A DNA stretch of 64,000 nt from Amyelois transitella. Taxonomy: Eukaryota > Arthropoda > Insecta > Lepidoptera > Pyralidae. Shown one piece after another: positions 35,801-44,692 of the stretch. The notes beneath the pieces are model-generated. The model was not told the DNA's origin and searched no databases. It saw nothing but the letters and a program-made list of their open reading frames with translations. Within the stretch, counting starts at the first letter, position 1. Each line of letters opens with the position of its first letter. Both the position numbers and the translations under genes were made by a program. The stretch spans positions 5,121,501-5,185,500 of the forward strand of contig NC_083523.1 of assembly GCF_032362555.1 (NCBI RefSeq), read 5' to 3'.

Positions 35801-38800
35801 AAGCCAAGCTGGCTAGGTATTTATTGTATTGATCGATAACCTTAACGGCTTCACACGATGAACCAAGCGGCATCAGGCACGGGGGGATGCGCCGCATGCC
35901 GCACTCGGGCCGCGGCGTCAGCCGTCCGCGGCGCACCAATATGCAGTTCAGGTAACAAAGTAGCTCATACACTTATGGCGCCTGTACATTCTCAGCGAGG
36001 TCCCACGAGAAATGTCGAAGACCATAATGTACAGTAATTTTTTTTTCTCGCCTTTTGTGAGTTAAAAAGCCTCGCCTTACCTCGCGAGTAGGGTATTCTA
36101 TTGATTTTCCATCGAAGCTCTGTAATTAAATAAAAAGAAGCCTTTGCTTTACCTCAGGGCAACTCTATCTCTATACAAAATTTTATCAAATTAGGTTCAG
36201 TGTTTTAGGCGTGAAAACGTAACAGACTGATATAGTTATTTACCTATTTATAAGAAGGGATAAGGATGTAGATACATTGTTCTACCTATATAAAAGTTGC
36301 TTTATCAAACGATTCTTTTGACTTTTCGTGAATCATCCACCGTCTCCTTTTATCCATTTTTTTTATCGTTTTTGTGTGTAGTAAATATGACTAAAATTAT
36401 AAAAGAGCTGCAGCTACAACCGTGACTTACAAATCGTCGCTCGTCCTTCCTGAATGAGTCGAGAATGTCCAGGGTCGCCCTCGTGTAGCACTTTGCGTGC
36501 GAGAGATTCGTGCGAGGCATAGCGAGGACACTCGCGCGAGAATGTCCAGTCGCTATCAAAGGCAGCCCCTTTTAGAATTTTACTTTGCATAGAATCTACA
36601 GTCATTAAGATTAGTGAAGAAATTCTTTCCCCTCTCACACAGGAAAATGATTCTATAAGGTTCATTGTGGTCACAGTCGAATCCTGGGCTCCTCTCTACT
36701 ACAACTAGGTGAGGTGAGGATGTAACTAGGACTAATCATCAGGAAGATGATTATGATATAAACTTATATTTACAGAAAACAATCCTTTCTCCTCCTTCCT
36801 TTCTGGGGACTGGTATCCGCAATAAATGCATTCGTCCGTTTCTTTTTCATAGAGATGCGAAAGCGCGCGAAATCGTTGCGCCACAGAGGGCGTCAACACT
36901 TGCGGTGAAATTTTTTTTTTAAATTTTAACGAGTGTGATAATGTGTTTGAAATTCCAGTACGAGCGGGGGCATAGCGTCCCTGTCGCCGTCGTCGCGCGA
37001 CGCGGTGGTGGACCCCATCGCGGAGCTCCTGTCGCAGCTGTCGGGCGTGCGGCGCGGCCCTGGCCAGCCCGGCACGCCCAGCCAGCTGCAGCAACTGCAG
37101 ATGCAGCTCCAGTTGGAGAGACAACAGGCCACGGTCAGTCTCATTGTCATTTCAGTGTTTTTTAGTAACCGCAGAACCTCGGATCCACTTATTAATTTAG
37201 GTAGGGGATTTATGTACCTAACATGTCATTTCGAAATTTGATAGTTTTATTTGGACACAATTTCCTAAATTATTTCTTGATTCATTCATCATTGATGGAT
37301 CGTGAGGAAACCTGCACATTCAGGCCACTGGATGAATGATCATGATGGATCCAATAAAGTTTCAGGGATACCTTATGCATATTGACAAGGTTGAGAAGAT
37401 CATAAGGGAGTTGACAAGATAATTGAAAATATAAGAGAAATTCGTGTTCACGTAAGCGCTAGCAAGCCTCGAAAGACGCCTAGTGTGGAGGGGCCTAAAA
37501 GGTTGAATGGTATGTTCAGATTGGTCATCCTCTCCCGCAGGCGGCCCGGCAGCAGCTGGAGCGGCTCCCGCGGCGGGGCGCGGCGTCGTCGTCGGGCGCG
37601 GGCGCCGCGCAGCCGCCGCCGCAGCCCGCGCCCGCCGCCGCGCCCGCCAGCGACGACTCCGCCTTCCTGCTCGCGGGCTTCCTAGGTCAGTCGTGTCAAC
37701 AATTACAGTTTCATGCACACACACGCACACACACACACGCACACACACACATTAATTAAAATAAAGACGAAAAGAAACGAACTCAGTAAATGTGATAGGT
37801 GAATGTAAGTGGGAACATTGACACAGGAAGACCTTGATCAATTCGCGGATGTCCCGATGAAAAGTCAGGTTTCAAAGAGGTTATATGTAAAACAAAAATA
37901 ATTTAGGAAAAGCAAGTGGAAAGATGTTGTCTCTGTGTCTTACTCTTGTTGGACATCTAACAGTGGCGTATGTGATAATGTATTTTAATGTTCCTATAAG
38001 ATCTATTTTTGACATGTCATTATGGCTATGCCCTGGACTCGACTGGAATGTGTCCATAGTATACCAAAATATCATACGTTCATTATTGATCGATTCCATA
38101 TATGATTTGATCGCACGTATATTTTCTTTTTATATAAACATACGTTCAAGAAGATTATTATGATCCAACTAGGAGTAACAAATAACTACGCGGGCGAGGA
38201 GGCGGAATCCCGCGCAGCATTGGTGCGAGGGTTGGTGCTGGCGTCGCTCGGGCGGCCCGCCCCCGCGCCGCCCGCCGCGCCCGCGCCCGCCCCCGCCCCC
38301 GCGCCGCCCGCCCGCAGCCCCGCCGCGCCCGCCACCCCCGCCGCCCCCGCCGCGCCCGCCGACACCGCGCCGCCCGCCCCGCTGCGCGCCAAGCCGCAGC
38401 CGCGCACCAAGGTAAAGATACAAACACCTCGAAAGTAACGATGATTCTACCTGCGGCTACCACAATATTATAATATCTCCCTCTCTTTCCTTTACTCTGT
38501 GGGTAAACTCAAAGATAAAAAGAGAGGGAAGATAGGTATGCCTTGTCAACATTCGTGAATAAAGGGGCAGGAGTCTGAGTGAAAAACCGGACATAATTGA
38601 TTGCCTGCTCCGGTTTTGTGAGATGTTTTTTAATTCGAATCGCACAGATCGTGCCTTACGTCAGGTTTCAACACACAATGTTACTGCCGTATTTTTCAAC
38701 TTAAAATCCCTAATTCTATTCCCTTATGAAGCGAGCTAATTGGCATAAATATATCCTTAAAATACAAGTTTACATGTTTATTACTCAGTACTCCAGAATT

Positions 38801-39475
38801 CATCTAGATCCTCCAAACAAACAACTTCCTTAAAATAATAAACAAAACTGGCTAAAAAAATCTAGCGTGAACCTAGTCTCGTCCCCGTAAATTTTTTCTT
38901 TTTTCATATTAGCCGCAATTTCAATACACGTTTATATCATTCGAGTGTTACTCATTTTTTCCTTCTTAGCTTAACTGAAAGTTGCAACAACGTAAGTAAG
39001 AATACTCGTATTTCTTGTGAAACTGTTCACGAAAATATCTTTACCAAATCTTCGAATAGAACCGTTCTTAGAAGAGGAAAATATACTTCACTTTCCCATA
39101 TTTACCCATACCCACATATTTATTTGTGTGTAACCCTACTCCAATGTATAAAATAACATATTCATGTCCCATGCATATTGTTATGTATGTCAGATATTTT
39201 TACGGTAAATTTTTTTTAGCAAGCTGTATGCGGGTTTAATTTAAGATTGTAATGTGGCACGTCCAACACATTTTCTTTACCACCCTTCATATAGCGCAGT
39301 ATTCCCTCGACCTCCTACAACAATGAAACATTATTTATCCCCGAATGAGATGAACACAATAAACATTTGAATGGCGAAACAGTCGCGGCGGTGACTGATC
39401 TGTTGGGTCCGGCAGGGCGCGGACGGCGCGGTGTTCGCGGGCGCGGAGGACGTGTGCGCGCCCGTCCGCAAATGA
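32860..39475 (+). CDS. Kcmf1: KCMF1 E3 ubiquitin ligase (384 aa, 9 exons)
   Basis: ZZ-type and C2H2 zinc-finger E3 ligase that acts with UBR4 in protein quality control. Exons: 32860-32875, 33061-33228, 34073-34209, 35150-35269, 35857-35951, 36959-37133, 37541-37685, 38173-38411, 39416-39475. The length matches human KCMF1 (381 aa). The ZZ finger (about 8-55) has CDSCLKNNFRGRRYKCLIC and CAACYESGATTNQHTTEHPM. The C2H2 fingers include TCPYCNRMGFTDTALMEHV and CPVCASMPGGEPNFVTDDF. The middle has DPIAELLSQLSGVRR and QLQQLQMQLQLERQQ. Exons 7-9 are Ala/Pro-rich with few family landmarks, so their ends are less certain. Intron 4 is AT-AC. Exons 5-9 are very GC-rich while 1-4 are AT-rich. Confidence 0.93.
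34730..34967 (+). repeat. TATG-tail SINE-like element in Kcmf1 intron 3
   Basis: It begins CCCGTGCCGTATAGTCCTTA, has GGTGATGGGCTTGCAACCTG and AAGACTGTTGGCTCGGCTTA, and ends TTTATGTATGTAT. It is diverged. Confidence 0.7.
35270..35856 (+). other. U12-type AT-AC intron of Kcmf1
   Basis: The exon ends ...TCATTTCTC and the intron starts ATATCCTTTTT, a perfect minor-spliceosome 5' site. At the 3' end the branch-site motif ACCTTAAC (35839-35846) lies 10 bases before a terminal AC at 35855-35856. No GT or AG near either junction keeps the frame open, while the AT-AC join gives RDLISFL-DEPSGIRH, matching the KCMF1 family. Confidence 0.9.
37715..37751 (+). repeat. (AC)n microsatellite in Kcmf1 intron 7
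   Basis: An imperfect CA/CG run, CACACACACGCACACACACA and so on, about 30 bases past the exon 7 donor. Confidence 0.9.
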
Positions 39476-39981
39476 TGTCGGCCGGGGGCGGCGCGGCCAC
39501 TGCCCGCCGCGCGCCACCACGCGGTAGATGAAACTATTTAATGTTTACTCGTTAGATATTACGGTAGTCTATGTATTATTTATCCGAGGAGGCAGTGATG
39601 TACATACGCCGGTCTGACCGGACCGCGCCGAACTGGACTTGTCCTCGTTGTTTTTCGCTAACACTTATTAGTGGACGCTTATGTTTGTTTTGTTGGCTTT
39701 CCAAATATCAGTGTGATTTCCTTTGTTGTAGTAAATAATAGCTATGGAATGTTTAAAGTAACTCGATTGCAGTAAATACAAAATAATGATCGTCGAATAG
39801 GCAATTTTTTAAATGAATACTTATGAGAGGAGTCCCATCACGAATGACCAATTTCTTTTATAAAATTAATTCCAGCTTGTTTCACCGAATACTTATATAT
39901 CTTAGTGATTATTGACCAGTGGCAACTTTAGTAAAATCACTTTATTTATATTGTATTTCGTAGGAACACCATAAAATTGTA

Positions 39982-39987
39982 AATAAA
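39982..39987 (+). terminator. poly(A) signal of Kcmf1
   Basis: AATAAA about 507 bases after the stop codon, the first canonical hexamer in that interval. Confidence 0.6.
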
Positions 39988-40309
39988 ACATCAAGACTCT
40001 TCAGTTAAATTTAATTTATATACAAATGCTACTTACCACAAAATTTTCACTAGCTACTCAAAATGCTTATTAGTTTGATTATTATACTCCAACATTACAA
40101 AATGTTTGTATGTACCCTAATTAAATTCTATAATATTAAAATACCTGGTTTTTTTTTTTCAATTCCCCTTAATAATACCTCGCTAAAAGTAGTAGGTATA
40201 AAAAAGGATATTTTTCGTTACCTACATGAATTAGAATCTGTGTATCCATCACGTTTTCCAGTCTGGTACCTTAATCGTTCAACCACCCACCCATGGTGAT
40301 CATGCACAT

Positions 40310-40620
40310 TTGTCTTCTTCCTCCTGGCGTTAGGCCCAATTACATCCCCTACTTTTAAGTGTAAAGCCCGAGGTGCTATTTTGACCATTAGGTATCCTGG
40401 ACTTCAACCAAGCAGCAAGACTTTTACTAAGCAAGTCTAGTGAGATTTCCGCAGTATTTTTAGGGGATTAGATTACGGTTAGACATCTAATTGCCTGATT
40501 GCCACGATATATCCCTTACCGTCCTACATAACTCAACAGTCATTGGTAAAGGCAGAAGTAGAATTTGAACCGGTGCCTTCTTGCCCCTCACGCAAATAAC
40601 CTGATTATATTGCGTGAGGC
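40310..40620 (-). repeat. tRNA-derived SINE
   Basis: The plus strand begins GTCTTCTTCCTCCTGGCGTT (the 3' tail), passes GGTTAGACATCTAATTGCCTG, and has a decayed B box GAATTTGAACC (40561-40571). Same family as 13764-14137. Confidence 0.7.
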
Positions 40621-40744
40621 GTATTTGACCTTATACAGTCAGAGGCCAGACAACAGAAAAGCCTTAAGTGAAAGCATAAGGAAGTAATCAGTAATGAAGA
40701 TTACCTACTACACACAAAGCGAAGTTAAATGTTTCGTTTATTTT

Positions 40745-40912
40745 CTAGCTATTGCCGGCGACTTCCATTTGCCGTAAACGTCCACTGACAATCTTTTAAA
40801 CCCTTTCCCAATAAAAAGCCTATGTTCGTTCTCAGGGTTAACTCTATCTCTGTACCAAATTTCATCAAAATCGGTTCAATAGACTATAGTTACTTTCGCA
40901 TTTATAATATTC
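40745..40912 (-). mobile_element. CTAG-type Helitron-like element, short copy
   Basis: CTAGCTATTGCCGGCGACTT at the left edge, CCAAATTTCATCAAAATCGG in the middle, and TTTCGCATTTATAATATT at the right match the reversed family. The 5' terminal bases are decayed. Confidence 0.55.
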
Positions 40913-40916
40913 ATTC

Positions 40917-40985
40917 GTCCATATTATCACGTCTATATCCCTCGCGGGACTATTTCCCTTGAAAGACTAGTGGCCACGTTTATGA
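40917..40985 (-). repeat. TATG-tail SINE-like fragment
   Basis: ATTATCACGTCTATATCCCT, CGCGGGACT and AGTGGCCACGTTTA match the reversed 3' end of the family. Confidence 0.5.
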
Positions 40986-41384
40986 TATATTATTTTCATC
41001 GCGCAGCTTCACTCGCATTACATAATATACTGATGCATAGAAAAACGCACATACTGTTTATGTTGTTATTGCATGAAAGAGTAACAAACGCTTACTTATT
41101 ATCATTGAACTCCATTTAAAAGAGGTACAAGACAAGACATCGATGAGGATTAAAAAAGAATTGTCTTCTGCCACGCCGTCGATAAAAAATGGTTATATTG
41201 TCACTGTCACTTTTTGACATCAACCAAAATAGACAAAATAACCTTAAAATACATAAAGTCAACTAACAAATATAAACATAAATAAATGCCAGATTTCCAG
41301 CACTAAAATATTCTATGAGAGTATGTAGCTATTGTATTCTTTATTAGGAATTACAATCGCATCTTTGGTTTTTTTAGTTTATAA

Positions 41385-42362
41385 ATGCAAAATAACTCTG
41401 CAATGAACATGGCCAGTGAAGAACACAAATTACTCGCGCAGTTTTTGAAGGACGTTCATTCTTCTCTTCGTAAATCTTCTACAGAATTAGGTGCTGAAGA
41501 AGCTTGGAGGAAGCACTGTGACAATAAAGACGTTTTGACGAAGTACGCTTCATGCATGCAGAAATTGGCAACCAACCATTGGGATGTTAATTATGCTAAT
41601 AACGTGACTGCCACATCGCGTATTACATGGGCTTTCCAAACATGCCGCGAATACTTTTTCGAAAAGGCTTATTTCAAGTTCAGGCAAAAAGAAATTGATA
41701 TAGCGACTAAACTTGGCGTCACTGTAACCCAGCAAGAGTTGTTTACAAAGCCCCTACAACTCATAGATGTTGGAAGTTGTTACAACCCTTTTCAGATCTA
41801 TGATTGTTTTAACGTATTTGCAATTGATTTGTGTCCCTCTAATGACTCGGTTTTCCAGTGTGATTTTTTGAAGGTTGCCACTGGAAATGACAATCTTGTT
41901 CAAAATAATAAAGTTATGCAATTAAAATCTTGCTTTTTTGATGTAGTGACTTTTTGTTTCCTTTTAGAGTATATACCTAGTTCTGAATTTAGGATAAATG
42001 CTTGTGAAAAAGCCTATCATATACTTAAACCAGGGGGGCTCCTTATCATAAATACACCTGACTCAAAACATGTTGGGGCAAATTGTAAGATAATGAAATG
42101 TTGGAGGTATGCATTAGCATGTATGGGATTTACAAGAATTAAGTATGAAAAATTCAAACATATGCATTGTATGGCATTCAGAAAAGCTCTTAATAAAGAC
42201 ACTGCAGTGAGGTGGGCCACATTGTATAAGGAACCATACATGGAATATGCTATGAATATACCACAAGACTTTCAAAAAGAAAATGAAGATACTAAGGTAG
42301 TCCTACTTAATGATGTACAACCATCTCATTGTGACTTTACTGAACTTCCATTTGCAATTTAA
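41385..42362 (+). CDS. Samtor: SAMTOR / BMT2-like S-adenosylmethionine sensor (325 aa, single exon)
   Basis: The family has a class I methyltransferase fold. In animals it binds SAM and restrains mTORC1 through GATOR1/KICSTOR. The SAM-pocket region is PLQLIDVGSCYNPF (about residues 121-134), followed by FAIDLCPSNDSVFQCDF, then the strongly conserved FDVVTFCFLLEYIPSSEFR, YHILKPGGLLIINTPDS and KHMHCMAFRKAL. No intron is needed and the frame is open throughout. The first ATG is used; in-frame alternatives sit at codons 7 and 9. AATAAA hexamers are at 42387-42392 and 42409-42414. It converges with SARNP, with 184 bp between stop codons. Confidence 0.88.
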   Translation: MQNNSAMNMASEEHKLLAQFLKDVHSSLRKSSTELGAEEAWRKHCDNKDVLTKYASCMQKLATNHWDVNYANNVTATSRITWAFQTCREYFFEKAYFKFRQKEIDIATKLGVTVTQQELFTKPLQLIDVGSCYNPFQIYDCFNVFAIDLCPSNDSVFQCDFLKVATGNDNLVQNNKVMQLKSCFFDVVTFCFLLEYIPSSEFRINACEKAYHILKPGGLLIINTPDSKHVGANCKIMKCWRYALACMGFTRIKYEKFKHMHCMAFRKALNKDTAVRWATLYKEPYMEYAMNIPQDFQKENEDTKVVLLNDVQPSHCDFTELPFAI

Positions 42363-42408
42363 CTATTTTTGAGCTTGTGAAAATGTAATAAATTAACTAT
42401 GTAATGTG

Positions 42409-42447
42409 AATAAATGAAAAGAATCTATATTTCATGTCATTTTTATT
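42409..42447. terminator. facing poly(A) signals of Samtor (+) and SARNP (-)
   Basis: AATAAA on the plus strand at 42409-42414 and on the minus strand at 42442-42447, only 27 bases apart. With normal cleavage distances the two mRNAs would overlap by a few bases at their 3' ends. Confidence 0.7.
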
Positions 42448-42546
42448 TCTTAAACATTAATGTTAATTTAAAAATTTCTTACATTCTAGAAGTGACACTG
42501 TAAGTGGAATCAGTATTTACAAGATTCAAAAAGAAAAAAATGGTAT

Positions 42547-43353
42547 TTACTTGACAGATCCAAACTTGGCTTTCCTTTTTTCAATCCTCTCCTTATTTTC
42601 AATATCAGTCATTATTTTTGAAACAGATTGCCCAAAGCGATCTGCTCTTTTCTTTAACTTTTCAAGGTTTTCAGAAAGTGTTCCCGTGTCACCAGACATG
42701 CTTATGGCACTAACAGTGCCCTGTCCAAACCTCTGCTTCCTGGCTTCTTTTCGCTCTGCATCTGACATCTTGACAGGGAGACCAAATCGTTTTGCTCTTA
42801 ACTCTAACCTTGTCTTGGGATCTATGTCGGCAGTTATTTTAACTTTGTTACACTCAGTGGTAGTGGTTTTCTCAGTATCTTCTTGAGCTTTTTCAGCAAC
42901 AGGTTGCTGAACAGTGGAAGTCACAGAGGTAGATCTATTCAAAACAATTTTTTTGGTTCCAACTTCTTTGTTCTCTGCGGGTTTCTCGTCGGATTTGCCT
43001 TTATCAGACATTGTAATTTTTCTTTTCAAACCACGTTGAGGCTTTGATTCTTCAATTGGTTTTGAAGGTGACGAATGTTCAGCTAATGCTAGTTCTTCAG
43101 TTGATACAATATCAGTGACTGGGTCATCAAGAATATCTGTTTGACTTTTTTCATCCTCATCTTCCAATGCGCCATCAGAATCTAGATCCCAATCTAGATT
43201 AATATCTCCATGGTCGTCCTGGGTCATTGCCGCTTGGAGTCTTGCTACTAATTCTGCTTTATCTCCTGCGTATGACAGTCCACGCGACTTCAATTCCTTC
43301 CTTAATTCGACTACCTTCATTTTACTTACATCCGTGACAGTGGAGTCTGCCAT
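42547..43353 (-). CDS. SARNP: SAP domain ribonucleoprotein SARNP/CIP29 (268 aa, single exon)
   Basis: TREX-associated mRNA export factor, related to yeast Tho1, that binds the helicase UAP56/DDX39B. The SAP domain is at residues 9-43 (MKVVELRKELKSRGLSYAGD, then KAELVARLQAAM). An acidic and Lys/Ser-rich middle follows. The C-terminal half has four spaced basic RFG-type motifs: LRAKRFGLPVKM, ARKQRFGQG, KKRADRFGQS and KRKAKFGSVK, which in SARNP are the repeated UAP56-binding elements. The ATG at 43353 begins MADSTVTDVSKM. TGTCA...TGACA words lie about 150 bases upstream. It is intronless here. Confidence 0.92.
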   Translation of the reverse strand: MADSTVTDVSKMKVVELRKELKSRGLSYAGDKAELVARLQAAMTQDDHGDINLDWDLDSDGALEDEDEKSQTDILDDPVTDIVSTEELALAEHSSPSKPIEESKPQRGLKRKITMSDKGKSDEKPAENKEVGTKKIVLNRSTSVTSTVQQPVAEKAQEDTEKTTTTECNKVKITADIDPKTRLELRAKRFGLPVKMSDAERKEARKQRFGQGTVSAISMSGDTGTLSENLEKLKKRADRFGQSVSKIMTDIENKERIEKRKAKFGSVK

Positions 43354-43689
43354 ATTTTTATTAAGATGAGAAGGTAGATGTTTTGATTTATAAGCTCACA
43401 ATGGCGCGACACAATCCAAACCTAAGACCGAAACCTAATCAAACGCAAACCAAATTTAAATGCTTGACGCTTGTTTTTTTTTACTGCTGCCGTGCCTGAT
43501 GTCAAAAATGACATATGTTTTTTTTTATACAAAGGTGTGTGACAACTTCTACACAATGCTAGGGTTTGTTCCCATTCAGTCACATCTCGATCTGGTAACA
43601 CTGTTACTCAATGGGAAAAAAATTCCCGTTGTGTAGCACGTATTAAAAACCCCGACAGAAGTTTGCGTTTGCCTTTAAAAATAAGGAAA

Positions 43690-43850
43690 TAAATTGGCTA
43701 GCAACCTGCCTCTATTTGAATCTCATTCTATGATTAAGCCTAACAGCTGAACGTGGACTGTTGGTCTTTCAAGGCTTCTGGCTCTGTCTACCCCACAAGG
43801 GAAATAGCAATGAAGAAGTATCCGAGATAAAGATGTGATTATATGAATGA
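43690..43850 (+). repeat. TATG-tail SINE-like element, truncated
   Basis: GGCTAGCAACCTGCCTCTAT, AGCTGAACGTGGACTGTTGG, GGCTCTGTCTACCCCACAAG, and a tail of TGAA rather than TATG units. Confidence 0.7.
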
Positions 43851-43974
43851 ATGAATGATTAAAAAAACCTGATCTGACATAAAACAAGTAAGTATATTAA
43901 ATTGCTTACATAGCTTAGACTAAATAGTATTTGTAAGTTTTAGGTTTGGAGCGGAGCCGCAACGTGACGTATTT

Positions 43975-44272
43975 ACATACATACATACATAAAATCACGC
44001 CTCTTTCCCAAAGGGGTAGGCAGAGACTACCTCTTTCCACTTGCCACTTCCTTCGCTTCATCCACATTCATAACTCTCTTCATACAAGCTCGGCTGTTTC
44101 GGGTACTTTTGACCTGACCCTTTACCAGGACGTCCTTAATTTGATCAAGATACGTTCGTCTAGGTCTTCCCACTCCGACCTTTCCCTCCACACTCTCCTT
44201 GTATATCTGCTTAATCAACCTGCTTTCATTCATCCTCTCCACATGACCGAACCATCTCATACCGTGACGTAT
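43975..44272 (-). mobile_element. 5'-truncated RTE-like LINE (about 298 bp)
   Basis: On the minus strand it encodes the end of the LINE ORF (MRWFGHVERMNESRLIKQIY, GVGRPRRTYLDQIKDVLVKG) followed by the 3' tail. A perfect 12-bp target duplication CGTGACGTATTT flanks it (43963-43974 and 44273-44284). Compared with the 50-kb copy it has lost a block near the ORF end, so the end of its frame differs. Confidence 0.9.
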
Positions 44273-44692
44273 TTCTTAAAAATTATTACTGAATACTGTA
44301 CTAAGATACCTTAAGCTTGAGTTTCTATTATTTAAGCTTACTTAATTACATAACTTCATATTATTATGCATATTCTTGTCGAAAATTTAGTCAAATTTTG
44401 AACACTTGATTAAAGGTTAAAGATAGATACATTCCTTTGCCACATGCCAAAACCGTGTTAACAGATTATTTCTTTATCTACGGGAAAAAATTTGTTCTTA
44501 TTTTGCCCTGCCTGACATTTTACTATTCATTCGTTCATATTTTTGCTAGCTTAGTGAATGATATGATTAGTTCGGTACGAAATAAAAATAAAACCGGCTT
44601 TCTAGAGTTTGTTTTGTTATTGTTTTTGTAGGTCTATGACATTTTAAAAGAATTGTTTTGAGATTGGGAAAAGCCTTAATAATTGTGTACCA

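Larger units (their letters stand above)
39476..41384. other. Kcmf1 3' UTR and intergenic region before Samtor
   Basis: AATAAA at 39982-39987 is the likely Kcmf1 poly(A) signal (~500-base 3' UTR). Downstream lie a tRNA-derived SINE (40310-40620), a CTAG-type element (40745-40912), a TATG-tail fragment (40917-40985) and TGTCA/TGACA words near 41199-41219, upstream of Samtor. Confidence 0.6.
43354..44692. other. divergent intergenic region between SARNP and the SRI-like gene
   Basis: It contains a TATG-tail element (43690-43850) and a LINE 3' fragment (43975-44272). TGACA words lie at 43509-43513, 44513-44517 and 44637-44641, near the two gene starts. No further gene is seen. Confidence 0.6.

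Noticed and set aside
37485-38463. Arg/Ala/Pro-rich frames on both strands around Kcmf1 exons 7 and 8
   Set aside because: GC-rich low-complexity shadows. Only the spliced Kcmf1 frame connects to neighbouring exons in phase.
41550-42241. Minus-strand frames opposite Samtor
   Set aside because: Antisense to a strongly conserved single-exon gene, without signals of their own.
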